64,000 nt of DNA from contig UCHV01000019.1 of NCBI GenBank assembly GCA_900472395.1, forward strand, positions 49,072 to 113,071, written 5' to 3'. This document shows, in pieces, positions 35,950 to 44,559 of the stretch. The notes below the pieces were generated by a model, which saw nothing but the letters and a program-made list of their open reading frames with translations, had not been told where the DNA came from and ran no database searches. The number at the start of each line of letters is the position of its first letter. The first letter of the stretch is position 1. This stretch comes from Hyphomicrobiales bacterium (GTDB lineage: Bacteria > Pseudomonadota > Alphaproteobacteria > Rhizobiales > Rhizobiaceae). The translations under genes and the position numbers were made by a program.

Positions 35950-36993
35950 CTAAAGCCCTGAAGAGGGCGCCGATGCCGGAAGCGTCGGCCGAAGGTTGAT
36001 CGCCGCCGTGGATGTCGGGTCGCCCGAGAGCATGGCCATCGCCTGCGAATGGGTGACGCAGGCAACATCCTGCTTGCCGCAGACTTCGGTCACCAGCCGT
36101 TCCATCGCCCGCCAGTAAGCGCCCGCATTCATTTCCACGAAATGGAAACCGATCTGTAACGGGATGCGCTGACCTTCATATTGCTTGTCGAAGGCGGCTC
36201 TGAATGCCGAATATGCGCGTTCCTCGAATTCTGCAGAACGGCTGGGATTTTCGATGCCCGCCGAATGACGAATGAAGAGGTTGTAGTCCATGGCGATGAT
36301 AGGTCGCTGGTTCGGGCCTTCCGGAATGGTCGGCAGACCGAAGCGGAAAACGCCGTCTTTTTCCTTCGGCACTTCCGGCCCGCGGGTCACGGGGCTGGCG
36401 TCATAAACGAAACCAGCCTCTCGTTCCGCCTCCATCAGCTCCGGCCCCTGGCTGAGATAGGGCGCGCGAAAACCGTGAATTCCGGTTTTGACGAACTCCT
36501 GCCAGCCTGCCGGTTCCTGCTCAGCCGCATCATTGGCGACCCAGGCGTTTGCGAGAACCTTGCGGAAGCTGGTCAGCTCCTGCATCCATTGCTGCGTTGT
36601 CCATTCGCCGCCGTCGAAATGGCCGCAGGTATGGCTGGCGATCTCGTTGCCTTCCTGCTTCGCCTGCCACACGTGGCCGAGCCGGATGCGGGCTTCCTCC
36701 TTGCTCTGGGCAAACCCGATGTTGGAGCGGCCCGCTTTCTGGTTCGGCCCCTGATAGGTTTTCGCCGATGCGCGGTCGATGACGAGGGTGCAGGAGAGAA
36801 AATAGGTAAAACGTGCGTTTGACCGCTTGGCGATATCGCGGCTGCGTTGCCACAGGTCGTTATTGCCCGCGCCATCGAAAGAAACCAGCACCAGCTGCTT
36901 CGGTTTTTCCATTGCCATTGCGGCGGTGGAAACGGAAAAGGCTGCCGGCAGGGCAAACAAGCTGAGGGCGAGCAAAGACGTTACGCGGGACAT
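35950..36993 (-). CDS. Exported polysaccharide-deacetylase-like protein
   Basis: 347 residues with a signal peptide (about 1-27) and a deacetylase (NodB-homology) type fold: VLVSFDGAGNNDLW with the catalytic Asp, NEIASHTCGHFDGGEWTTQQW with the metal His, GIHGFRAPYLSQGPELMEA and a final GFHFVEMN. The motif order matches a carbohydrate esterase 4-like enzyme, but the family is divergent and substrate unknown. The ATG at 36993 follows CAGG. Immediately upstream of the VanZ gene on the same strand, 64 bases apart. Confidence 0.8.
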   Translation of the reverse strand: MSRVTSLLALSLFALPAAFSVSTAAMAMEKPKQLVLVSFDGAGNNDLWQRSRDIAKRSNARFTYFLSCTLVIDRASAKTYQGPNQKAGRSNIGFAQSKEEARIRLGHVWQAKQEGNEIASHTCGHFDGGEWTTQQWMQELTSFRKVLANAWVANDAAEQEPAGWQEFVKTGIHGFRAPYLSQGPELMEAEREAGFVYDASPVTRGPEVPKEKDGVFRFGLPTIPEGPNQRPIIAMDYNLFIRHSAGIENPSRSAEFEERAYSAFRAAFDKQYEGQRIPLQIGFHFVEMNAGAYWRAMERLVTEVCGKQDVACVTHSQAMAMLSGDPTSTAAINLRPTLPASAPSSGL

Positions 36994-37221
36994 AAAAACC
37001 TGTCGAAAATCATTTTCGGATAGAATTCTGGCATTGGCTTCTGCGTCGAGATTGCGGCGAAGCTTTGTGCGCGATGACAAAATTACGATTGGTCTCTGCG
37101 CCATCCTGCACGTTCGGCGTTAACAAGCTTTCGTGAAATGCACGAAGGGCCTTACATGCGCGGCAAAATACGCTAGAAGGCGGTCTTTCCGTATTCACAG
37201 GCCGCAGGGCCGGAGACTGGC

Positions 37222-37893
37222 ATGGCAAATAACGACGACAGCTTCATTCGCGAAGTGAACGACGAACTGCGCTCGGAGCAGATGAACAAGGTGTGGAAGC
37301 GCTTTGGCCGCATCTTCATCGGTGCGGCAGTGCTGCTCGTGGTCGGTGTCGCCAGCCATCGCATCTACGAATACTGGCATAACAACAATGCCTCTGCATC
37401 CGGTGATCGCTTTACCGCCGCGCTCGATCTTGCCGGTGATCAGAAGGCCGATGAGGCGATTGCTGCATTGTCCGCGATCGAAAAGGACGGCACCGGTTCC
37501 TATCCGGTTCTGGCCAAGCTGCGCACCGCCGCCTTGCAGGCCGAAAAGGGCGACAAGGCTGCGGCCATTGCCAGCTTCCAGGCCATTTCGAAGGACAATG
37601 CCGTGCCGGCGCTCGTTCGCGATGTTGCCAAGCTGCGCGCCGCCTTCCTGCTGGTCGATACCGCTTCCTACGAACAGGTTGCGGCCGAAGCCGAAGTGCT
37701 GAGCGTCGATGGCCACGCGCTGCGTTATTCCGCGCGCGAAGTCCTCGGCCTTGCCGCTTACAAGGCCGACAACATGAAACAGGCCAAGGACTGGTTCACC
37801 CAGATCACCAATGCTGCAGACGCGCCGCGCAATGTCGCGAACCGCGCGCAGATCATGCTCGACAACATCGCCGCATCCGGCAAGGCGCCCTAA
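37222..37893 (+). CDS. YfgM-like TPR membrane protein
   Basis: 223 residues: MANNDDSFIREVNDELRSEQM, then one membrane segment (about 30-50) and a periplasmic TPR-like region (about 65-220) with AIAALSAIEKDG, AALQAEKGDKAAAIASFQAI and VLGLAAYKADNMKQAKDWFTQI. This matches the YfgM/TPR_21 group. In enterobacteria yfgM stands with bamB before der; here it is directly followed by der. It probably works with secretion chaperones in envelope protein folding, by analogy. GGAG is six bases before the ATG. Confidence 0.85.
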   Translation: MANNDDSFIREVNDELRSEQMNKVWKRFGRIFIGAAVLLVVGVASHRIYEYWHNNNASASGDRFTAALDLAGDQKADEAIAALSAIEKDGTGSYPVLAKLRTAALQAEKGDKAAAIASFQAISKDNAVPALVRDVAKLRAAFLLVDTASYEQVAAEAEVLSVDGHALRYSAREVLGLAAYKADNMKQAKDWFTQITNAADAPRNVANRAQIMLDNIAASGKAP

Positions 37894-37939
37894 TTTCAGC
37901 TGGACCAGCTGAACGCGCCCAAAAAGAGAAAGAAACCAC

Positions 37940-39364
37940 ATGAGCTTCACCGTCGCCATCGTCGGACGACCGAATGTCGGCAAGTCGACGCTGTTCAACC
38001 GGCTGGTCGGCAAGAAGCTTGCGCTGGTCGATGACACGCCGGGCGTCACCCGGGACCGTCGTCCGGGCGATGCCAAGCTCGTCGACCTGCGTTTCACCAT
38101 CATCGATACCGCGGGTCTGGAAGAGGCCGGTGCCGATACGCTCGAAGGCCGCATGCGCGCCCAGACCGAAATGGCGATCGACGAAGCCGACCTGACCCTG
38201 TTCGTGGTGGATGCCAAAGCTGGCCTGACGCCGCTGGACAAGACATTTGGCGAACTGCTGCGTCGCAGCGGCAAGCCGGTGGTTCTGGTTGCCAACAAGT
38301 CGGAGGCCAAGGGCTCCGATGGCGGTTTCTACGACGCCTATACGCTGGGCCTCGGCGAACCGGTTCCGATCTCGGCCGAACACGGCCAGGGCATGATCGA
38401 CCTGCGTGACGCCATCGTTGAGGCGATTGGCGAGGACGCGGCCTTCCCGGAAGACGTCGATGAAGCCGTGACCGATGTCGATGTCCGCGACAGCGATTTC
38501 GATGATGAGGACGAAGATGCCGAAGGCCTTTACGACGAGAGCCTGCCACTGCGCGTGGCCATCGTCGGTCGTCCGAACGCCGGCAAATCGACTTTGATCA
38601 ACCGCTTTCTTGGTGAAGATCGCCTGCTGACCGGCCCTGAAGCCGGCATTACCCGCGACAGTATTTCCGTCGAATGGGATTGGCGCGGCCGCACGATCAA
38701 GATGTTCGACACGGCTGGCATGCGCCGAAAGGCTCGTGTCCAGGAGAAGCTGGAAAAGCTGTCCGTTGCCGATGCGCTGCGTTCTATCCGTTTCGCCGAA
38801 ACGGTGGTCATCGTGTTCGACGCAACCATCCCTTTCGAAAAGCAGGATCTGCAGATCGCCGATCTGGTGCTGCGTGAAGGCCGCGCCGCCGTGCTTGCCT
38901 TCAACAAGTGGGACATGATCGAGGATCCGCAGGCGTTTCTGACGGATCTGCGTGAAAAGACCGAACGTCTGCTGCCGCAGGCGCGCGGTATCCGCGCGGT
39001 GCCGATTTCCGGCCAGACCGGTTATGGTCTCGACAAGCTGATGCAGAGCATCGTCGATACCGACAAGGTGTGGAACAAGCGCATCTCTACTGCCAAGCTC
39101 AACCGCTGGCTCGATCAGACCACGACTCAGCATCCGCCACCGGCCGTGTCGGGCCGTCGCCTGAAGCTGAAATACATGACGCAGGTAAAGGCCCGTCCGC
39201 CGGCCTTCATGGTTTCCTGCACGCGTCCCGACGCGCTGCCGGAAAGTTATGTGCGTTACATGACCAACAACCTGCGCGCCGATTTCCAGATGCCAGGTGT
39301 GCCGATCCGCATCCACTTCAAGGCGGGCGACAACCCGTTCGAAAACCGTCGCAAAAAACGCTGA
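37940..39364 (+). CDS. der: Ribosome biogenesis GTPase Der (EngA)
   Basis: Essential double GTPase that assists 50S ribosome assembly. 474 residues: first G domain with GRPNVGKST (P-loop), [10 protein letters not shown] and DTAGLE (G3), second with GRPNAGKST (near 210), [13 protein letters not shown] and NKWDM, then a KH-like C-terminal domain ending with [20 protein letters not shown]. An acidic insert between the domains (near 175-200) is typical in Alphaproteobacteria. Two G domains are complete. It lies 47 bases after the YfgM-like gene, and a strong terminator follows. Confidence 0.96.
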   Translation: MSFTVAIVGRPNVGKSTLFNRLVGKKLALVDDTPGVTRDRRPGDAKLVDLRFTIIDTAGLEEAGADTLEGRMRAQTEMAIDEADLTLFVVDAKAGLTPLDKTFGELLRRSGKPVVLVANKSEAKGSDGGFYDAYTLGLGEPVPISAEHGQGMIDLRDAIVEAIGEDAAFPEDVDEAVTDVDVRDSDFDDEDEDAEGLYDESLPLRVAIVGRPNAGKSTLINRFLGEDRLLTGPEAGITRDSISVEWDWRGRTIKMFDTAGMRRKARVQEKLEKLSVADALRSIRFAETVVIVFDATIPFEKQDLQIADLVLREGRAAVLAFNKWDMIEDPQAFLTDLREKTERLLPQARGIRAVPISGQTGYGLDKLMQSIVDTDKVWNKRISTAKLNRWLDQTTTQHPPPAVSGRRLKLKYMTQVKARPPAFMVSCTRPDALPESYVRYMTNNLRADFQMPGVPIRIHFKAGDNPFENRRKKR

Positions 39365-39379
39365 TCGCGTGCAAAAAAC

Positions 39380-39414
39380 AATACCCGTCACCCGTATGGG
39401 TGGTGACGGGTATT
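39380..39414 (+). terminator. Intrinsic terminator after der
   Basis: A 13-base-pair perfect stem, AATACCCGTCACC (39380-39392) and GGTGACGGGTATT (39402-39414), with a nine-base loop and TTT after it. Ends the yfgM-der transcript. The next 294 bases to 39707 hold only the palindrome listed separately and no recognised gene. Confidence 0.88.
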
Positions 39415-39675
39415 TTCGATCATCTTATATGCCGAGGCCGACGTGGCCGCGGCTCTGTGATTGTCGCGTTATGATATCGGGAGGCGTCTTTCAGGCCCTC
39501 TCCGACATGTGCGATCCATCCCGATGATCCGGCTGCTGCCACGTTCGGCGGCATTTCACATTCTCATCCACATTCATAATTCTGTCCTGGCATAATTTTG
39601 CTTCGGTCTGTGTGCATTCACGCGCCGGGCGCGGATATGTTCAATTGGTTCACAGGGTTAGGGCTGTGGGCCGCC

Positions 39676-39692
39676 TCTGGCATGATGCCAGA
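39676..39692 (+). promoter_or_regulatory. Perfect 17-base palindrome just upstream of a gene start
   Basis: TCTGGCAT-G-ATGCCAGA, eight-base arms around one base, ends two bases before the ribosome-binding site of the gene at 39708. It could be a repressor operator or, in RNA, a structure near the translation start. The binding protein is unknown. Confidence 0.35.
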
Positions 39693-39707
39693 AGAGAGGG
39701 GAATGAA

Positions 39708-40061
39708 ATGGTTCGCATCGCACTTGCGATGGTCCTCGGCGTGTCTTCCAGCCCGGTTGTGCTCGCAGAAGAAATTGCTTTTACCTATCGGCCGAGCATT
39801 GCGGTCAAACCCGGAAAGGAATTGCTGCTCAAAGGCGTGCGGGGTCAAGCCTGCACCGATCCGGCGCCCGAGTGGGAAGAGGTTGCGGCAAAACTGCCCT
39901 TGTCGACCACCGGCACGTTTTCCGATGGTGGCATCGGCACGGTGCTCAGCCGCAAATGCGGCAAGGTGGTGCCGGCTCGCGGTATCAAATTCACCGCAAC
40001 AACAAAAGGCCGCGAAAAGCTCACCTTGTTTCGTGATCGGGTTGCCGTCACCGTCTTCTAA
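39708..40061 (+). CDS. Small exported hypothetical protein
   Basis: 117 residues: signal peptide (about 1-20, PVVLA-EE), then a beta-rich domain, AFTYRPSIAVKPGKELLLKGVRGQACTDPAPEWEEVAAKLPLSTTGTFSDGGIGTVLSRKCGKVVPARGIKFTATTKGREKLTLF. Two cysteines could form a disulfide. Not recognised as a known family. ATG 39708 follows GAGAGGGGA. A palindrome precedes it. Stands alone. Confidence 0.68.
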   Translation: MVRIALAMVLGVSSSPVVLAEEIAFTYRPSIAVKPGKELLLKGVRGQACTDPAPEWEEVAAKLPLSTTGTFSDGGIGTVLSRKCGKVVPARGIKFTATTKGREKLTLFRDRVAVTVF

Positions 40062-40214
40062 AGCTCAGTCTTGAGGGGCAGGCGTTGCCAATGCAGGCCG
40101 GAGGGCGCGGGCCTCCGCTTGCTATTTCGTTGCGTCTGTGTTCGACTGCGACCATGGCTTGTTGTTCCGGGGAGGGAATACCAAGGCTTTTTCGATCCAT
40201 GGGAGGAGAAATCC

Positions 40215-40301
40215 ATGATCATTGCAGGTCTCGTTGCCGCCATCTGTCTGGGCATAGGAAGCGTATTGTTCTTCCATTGGCGGGACGAAAATATCGGTTG
40301 A
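40215..40301 (+). CDS. 28-residue small membrane protein
   Basis: MIIAGLVAAICLGIGSVLF followed by a short charged tail HWRDENIG: one membrane helix of about 19 residues and a charged C-terminal end. A very strong ribosome-binding site, GGGAGGAGAA, precedes the ATG by five bases. Such short membrane proteins are often missed. No homologue is recalled and no function is claimed. Between the exported protein gene and the convergent glycosyltransferase gene. Confidence 0.5.
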   Translation: MIIAGLVAAICLGIGSVLFFHWRDENIG

Positions 40302-40408
40302 TTGCGCTAGTCCGAACGCAGCAGTTCAACGGGTTTCTACCCGCTGAAAGCGGTTCGGCACTTTCTGTTCGCAGCATGTCGCGGAAACGTGTCTTGCCGG
40401 CGCTGGTA

Positions 40409-41449
40409 TTATTCCGCTGGTGCCGGCAATGCTTTTCTTGTCTGCGCCTTTATCACATTGGTCAGAAACTGACGCGATGCGGCTTCCCATGTGAATTTGC
40501 GGGCATGGGCGTGGGCCGCGGCGCGTGAGCAGGCGAGCGCTGCAAGACAGGCTTCCCGCAGGTCGTCATTCAGCGCGCCCGCCCCTGAACCTTCCTCGAT
40601 GATATCAACCGGTCCCATGACAGGGTATGCCGCCACGGGCACACCGCTTGCCAATGCTTCAAGGATCGTGTTGCCGAATGTGTCGGTTTTCGAAGGAAAA
40701 ACGAAGACGTCGGCCTGTGCATAGGCGCGAGCCAGATCTTCACCGGTCTTGGTGCCGGTGAACAGCACGTCTGGATATTTACGCTGCAGGTCGGCGCGAT
40801 CCGGCCCATCGCCAACCACGACCTTCGAACCCGGGAGATCCAGGTCGAGAAAGGCCGGCAGGTTCTTTTCCACGGCAACGCGACCGACAGTCATGAAGAT
40901 CGGTCGGGGCAGATCGAAGGGGCGATCGTCCTGATCCATCGGGTGAAACACCGTCTGGTCGATGCCTCGGCTCCAGCGCAGGAGGTTCTTTATGCCGAGC
41001 TTGGACAGTTCCCGCTCAAGGCTGCCCGTCGCCACCATGCAGCCATTGCCGGCATTGTGAAACCAGCGCACGAAAGCATTCAGCCAGCGAAGCGGAATGG
41101 GAAAACGCGCCGCCACATATTCCGGGAACCGGGTGTGGTAGCTGGTGGAAAACGGCATATGGTTTTTCAGGCACCAGCGGCGTGCCATCAGGCCGAGCGG
41201 ACCTTCGGTGGCAATGTGTACGGCTGTCGGTTCCGATGCCTCTATCGCGGAGGCGACCTGCCAATAGGTGGCGACGGAAAGGCGGATTTCCGGGTAGGTG
41301 GGGCAGGGCACGCTGGAAAAATCCTGAGGCGTTACCATCGCTACATCGACACCCATGCGCGTCAATTCGCGGTTGGTGTTCTCAATCGAACGGACTACGC
41401 CGTTGATCTGTGGATACCAGGCATCGGACACGATGGTAATTCTGGTCAT
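40409..41449 (-). CDS. Family 4 glycosyltransferase
   Basis: 346 residues of the GT-B retaining family 4, in the branch of glycolipid and mannosyl transferases such as MgtA/SQDX: VSDAWYPQINGVVRSIENTN, HIATEGPLGLMARRWC, STSYHTRFPEYV, MTVGRVAVEKNLPAFLDLD, VGDGPDRADL, and FVFPSKTDTFGNTILEALASGVPVAAYPV at the nucleotide-sugar site. Rhizobia have related enzymes that glycosylate diacylglycerol, so a glycolipid product is plausible. The minus-strand start at 41449 is family-like. Confidence 0.87.
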   Translation of the reverse strand: MTRITIVSDAWYPQINGVVRSIENTNRELTRMGVDVAMVTPQDFSSVPCPTYPEIRLSVATYWQVASAIEASEPTAVHIATEGPLGLMARRWCLKNHMPFSTSYHTRFPEYVAARFPIPLRWLNAFVRWFHNAGNGCMVATGSLERELSKLGIKNLLRWSRGIDQTVFHPMDQDDRPFDLPRPIFMTVGRVAVEKNLPAFLDLDLPGSKVVVGDGPDRADLQRKYPDVLFTGTKTGEDLARAYAQADVFVFPSKTDTFGNTILEALASGVPVAAYPVMGPVDIIEEGSGAGALNDDLREACLAALACSRAAAHAHARKFTWEAASRQFLTNVIKAQTRKALPAPAE

Positions 41450-41784
41450 TGAAATCGCCCGGATTATTTCCGCCCGAGAAGCGAGTCACGCCGAACGGGT
41501 GTTTCCAGTCGTTATCAAGAAAATTTGTAACAGCAGAATGAAGGAGGGGTGAGACTGCGTGTGAAGACGCTCTGACTGAAGAGGCGTTCGGCTCGCGCGC
41601 GGGTCAGGTAGCGTACTCACCTTATGCTGCTTAAAAGCTGGAGCGACTTGAGGTCGTGCCACATTGCCGAACACCATGTTTCCATCCGGCGCCACGTGTT
41701 CAAGCGCGGCGCCGTCGATGAGATTGCACCGTAGAAAGCGTTCGCGGAAGAGCGATCCACTTTATCGGGATAGGACGTTAGCGC
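41450..41784. pseudogene. Intergenic region with a possible degraded coding fragment
   Basis: 335 bases without an intact gene. On the minus strand from about 41760 to 41560 the frame reads FRERFLRCNLIDGAALEHVAPDGNMVFGNVARPQVAPAFKQHK, which looks more protein-like than noncoding but has no plausible start and continues into poor sequence. It may be the remnant of a gene upstream. The tract is near the AT-richer binding-protein/methyltransferase pair. Confidence 0.25.
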
Positions 41785-42909
41785 CTATTCGCCATCCAGC
41801 CAGTAGCCGGGATCGTAGTCGATTGGCAAAAAATTTGCGTGGAACTCGCGGAACGTTGCATCCGGGTCAAGGTCGGCGAATAGGTCGGGGTGAAGCCATT
41901 TCGCAATTTTTTGCACAGCAACGAACTGATATGGATTGATGTAGAACTGATGCCATATGGCGTGAACCTCACGGTTGGTGACTGCCGTCGAGTTTGCAAA
42001 TGCGGGATTTCGCATCAATTCAGCGAGGGACGCGCGGTTTTCAGTCGAATCTTTCGCGGTGCCTGCGCCCAGACGGACATATCCTCGGGCATCCTTCATA
42101 TTCGACCAATCCGAACCAGTAACGATCACGACATCAGGATTCGATGCGACGATCTGTTCCGGGTTCAACTGACCCGTATAACCCGGCAGGAAATCTGCGC
42201 CTATGTTATGGCCGCCCGCGATATCGACCATGAGGCCAAAATTATCCGCGCCAAAGGTGATGCAGCAATCTGATATTCCGGCTGCGCCATAAAGAAAGAC
42301 TTTGCGTTTGGTAACATTGGCCGCTTGTATCCGATCCGTCACGATTGATATCTGCTGCTTCCAATAGGCTGCGACCTCCTCTCCGCGGCTCTTCTCTCCG
42401 ATGAGTTCGCCCAGAATTTTGAGGCTCTTTTCCGTGTTCTCGATGACGTGATCACGAAAATCGATATAGACCAGCTTGACGCCAATCTTGCCGAGCGTTT
42501 CTTCCAGCCCTGTTTCATCGGCAGCAGATTTGCTGCCAATAAGCATCAGCATGACATCAGGCTGTAGTTTGGCGATAGTTTCTGTTTGTAGTGTGCCGTT
42601 CGTCAGGTTCCCCAGAAAAGGGATGTCTTTGCCTTTTGGGAATTTCGAAACATATGCGTCGAAATTGCCGCGATCCGTCGTCCACAGATCGTTGCGCCAG
42701 CCGACGACTTTTGCAAAAGGGTCGTCTTTTCCGACTGCCGCCAGCGCATAAATCATCCGGCCTTCGCCGAGAATGATTCTCTCAACGGGCTTTTCAAAAG
42801 TGACGTTGCGCCCGGCGATGTCCGTAATCGTGAAGGGCTGAGCAAGGACGGATTTCGATGCGCAGATGAGAACTGCCAACATCAAAAAGAACTGTTTTAG
42901 AATATTCAT
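41785..42909 (-). CDS. Iron-type ABC transporter periplasmic binding protein
   Basis: 374 residues: signal peptide (about 1-23, SVLA-QP), then a TroA/FhuD-type binding protein: FTITDIAGRNVTFEKPVERIILGEGRMIYALAAVG, LGNLTNGTLQTETIAKLQPDVMLMLIGSK, and AGGHNIGADFLPGYTGQLNPEQIVASNPDVVIVTGSDWSN. This class binds iron chelates, haem or cobalamin. No permease or ATPase gene is linked, so it must use others. ATG 42909 is chosen for the signal peptide; an in-frame start at 42945 would add 12 residues. A RirA-type operator lies 49 bases upstream, between this and the divergent methyltransferase gene. Confidence 0.88.
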   Translation of the reverse strand: MNILKQFFLMLAVLICASKSVLAQPFTITDIAGRNVTFEKPVERIILGEGRMIYALAAVGKDDPFAKVVGWRNDLWTTDRGNFDAYVSKFPKGKDIPFLGNLTNGTLQTETIAKLQPDVMLMLIGSKSAADETGLEETLGKIGVKLVYIDFRDHVIENTEKSLKILGELIGEKSRGEEVAAYWKQQISIVTDRIQAANVTKRKVFLYGAAGISDCCITFGADNFGLMVDIAGGHNIGADFLPGYTGQLNPEQIVASNPDVVIVTGSDWSNMKDARGYVRLGAGTAKDSTENRASLAELMRNPAFANSTAVTNREVHAIWHQFYINPYQFVAVQKIAKWLHPDLFADLDPDATFREFHANFLPIDYDPGYWLDGE

Positions 42910-42957
42910 GTGTGGCTCTTTTGAATTTTCATAATATCGCGGCACGCATATAAAAGA

Positions 42958-42972
42958 TGATTTTAAAAATCA
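42958..42972. promoter_or_regulatory. RirA-type iron-responsive operator (TGA-N9-TCA)
   Basis: The 15-base sequence TGATTTT-A-AAAATCA is a perfect palindrome and fits the TGA-N9-TCA iron-responsive operator of rhizobial RirA exactly. It stands between the divergent iron-binding-protein gene (start 42909) and the methyltransferase gene (start 43023), so both could be repressed when iron is plentiful. A TroA/FhuD-type neighbour makes the assignment more credible. Confidence 0.65.
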
Positions 42973-43022
42973 AGTTATATGGTTTAAGGCCCCCTTCCAA
43001 TTCGAACGATGGACAATTTGAA

Positions 43023-43814
43023 ATGCATTTCACCGGGAGCAATTATTCAATTCGCGATGAGATCAAGAATTTCTGGTCAGACAGAGCCGCGACTTTCGAC
43101 GAAAGCGTCGGCCATGAAATATATTCGGAAGCGGAGTACCGAGGCTGGAAGCGGCTTATTCTCAAACATCTCGGAGAAGGTCGCGGGCAAGCGGCGCTAG
43201 ATTTGGCTTGCGGTACGGGTGTGTTTTCCCATCTCATGCATGATGCAGGCTTCAAGGTAACTGGGCTCGATTGGTCCGACGCCATGCTTGAGCAAGCTCG
43301 ATCGAAGGCTCGTCATCGTGGTGCCGAAATCCGTTTTGTCGCTGGCGATGCGGAAAACACGATGGAGCCTCCCCAAAGTTACGATGTTATCACCAACCGT
43401 TTCTTGATCTGGACGCTTGTCGATCCGATTGCAGCCTTCAATGAGTGGTTTTGTCTTCTCAAACCTGGCGGGAAATTGCTCATCCTGGATGGAGACTGGG
43501 GCAAGGAGAGTTGGATAAAGAAACTGCAAAAAGCTTGGGGCAGGCTTTCCGGGAGACCGTGTGTCGCAGGGCTTTCCTCGGAGATGGCGGAACGACACCG
43601 GCGAATCCGCGAACAGGTTTATTTTTCTTCTTCCATGAGCGCGGAGGCGATCGTTGCGCTGCTGCAGGCGTCAGGATTTTGCGACATTGTTGTCGACCGC
43701 AAGCTTATGGATATTCATATCGCGCAAGCACGCAAAATGCCTTTGCTGCGTGGGTTGGACTGCATGTTGTACGACCGTTACGCAATCTCTGCCCGCAAGC
43801 CCTCACTTAGTTGA
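43023..43814 (+). CDS. Class I SAM-dependent methyltransferase
   Basis: 263 residues. The Rossmann signature is clear: ALDLACGTGVFSHLMHDAG (motif I), GLDWSDAMLEQARSKA (acidic residue at strand 2), FVAGDAENTMEPPQSYDVITNRFLIWTLVDP and LKPGGKLLILDGD (motif III/post III). Substrate unknown. The start at 43023 is used because an earlier in-frame ATG at 42957 would have its codons inside the RirA operator. Codon use and GC are lower than in neighbours, and with the divergent binding protein it suggests a module acquired by transfer, possibly to modify a siderophore or the import of one. Confidence 0.83.
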   Translation: MHFTGSNYSIRDEIKNFWSDRAATFDESVGHEIYSEAEYRGWKRLILKHLGEGRGQAALDLACGTGVFSHLMHDAGFKVTGLDWSDAMLEQARSKARHRGAEIRFVAGDAENTMEPPQSYDVITNRFLIWTLVDPIAAFNEWFCLLKPGGKLLILDGDWGKESWIKKLQKAWGRLSGRPCVAGLSSEMAERHRRIREQVYFSSSMSAEAIVALLQASGFCDIVVDRKLMDIHIAQARKMPLLRGLDCMLYDRYAISARKPSLS

Positions 43815-43987
43815 CGGCTGCATAGCTTTCCGTCTCTTCGCCGCAATTTCGCCTATTCAGGCATCATGTTGCAGCCCTGTGTTCTATCGTTGAGCCGTAT
43901 GACACGAGGATGTCGGGGTTACATGATTGTGATTTGCACCGTCGTGACCCGATACCTAAGTGTGCGCCGTTGTATTTGATGGATTTT

Positions 43988-44539
43988 ATGATGCGTATTT
44001 TCAAGGCCGCTGGTTTGGCACTTCTCGCAAGTGTCGCTGCCCTCGGTATTTTCATGGGGGCCAACCAGCTGACCGGCAACCAGCATGAAGTGATTGCCGG
44101 ACAGCTTTACCGTTCAGCCCAACCGGGTGCGGAGGAGATCGATAGTCTCGTGCGCCGGCACGGCATCAAGACCATCATCAACCTGAGAAATGAAACGCGC
44201 GGTGACTGGTATGCGGAAGAAAAGGCCTCTGCCGAACGCAATGGCGTGACGCTGGTGGATTATCCTATCAGTTCGGGCGACATCCTGCCTGTCGAGGGAA
44301 GCGCGAAACTTGCGGAAATCATGCGGAACGCCGAAAAGCCGATCCTCATCCATTGCGAGCACGGCGCCAACCGCACCGGACTCGCGTCGGCGATCTATGT
44401 CGGGGCCGTCGCAAAACGCAGCGAGATTTTTTCGGAATTGCAGCTCTCGCCCTATTACGGGCATGTGCCGATCCCCGGCATCGGCCGTTATGCGATGTGG
44501 CAGTCGTGGGACAAGTTCGAAGAGACGATCGGGTTTTGA
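43988..44539 (+). CDS. Membrane-anchored tyrosine/dual-specificity phosphatase
   Basis: About 183 residues: an N-terminal membrane helix (about 5-26) and a cysteine phosphatase domain with LYRSAQPGAEEIDSLVRRHGIKTIINLRNE and the catalytic loop HCEHGANRTG (Cys and Arg of the CX5R(T/S) signature). Asp in the VDYPISSGDIL segment could be the general acid. Similar bacterial enzymes are annotated as protein tyrosine or phosphatidylglycerophosphate-type phosphatases. The catalytic domain would face the periplasm if the helix is an uncleaved signal anchor. Start choice (43988, 43991 or 43979) is not resolved. Confidence 0.82.
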   Translation: MMRIFKAAGLALLASVAALGIFMGANQLTGNQHEVIAGQLYRSAQPGAEEIDSLVRRHGIKTIINLRNETRGDWYAEEKASAERNGVTLVDYPISSGDILPVEGSAKLAEIMRNAEKPILIHCEHGANRTGLASAIYVGAVAKRSEIFSELQLSPYYGHVPIPGIGRYAMWQSWDKFEETIGF

Positions 44540-44559
44540 CCCCGATCGTCTGTCTCCGG

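Noticed and set aside
42957..43022. Longer methyltransferase start at 42957
   Set aside because: Its first codons lie inside the TGA-N9-TCA operator, and the extension is Pro/Ser/Asn-rich without methyltransferase character.
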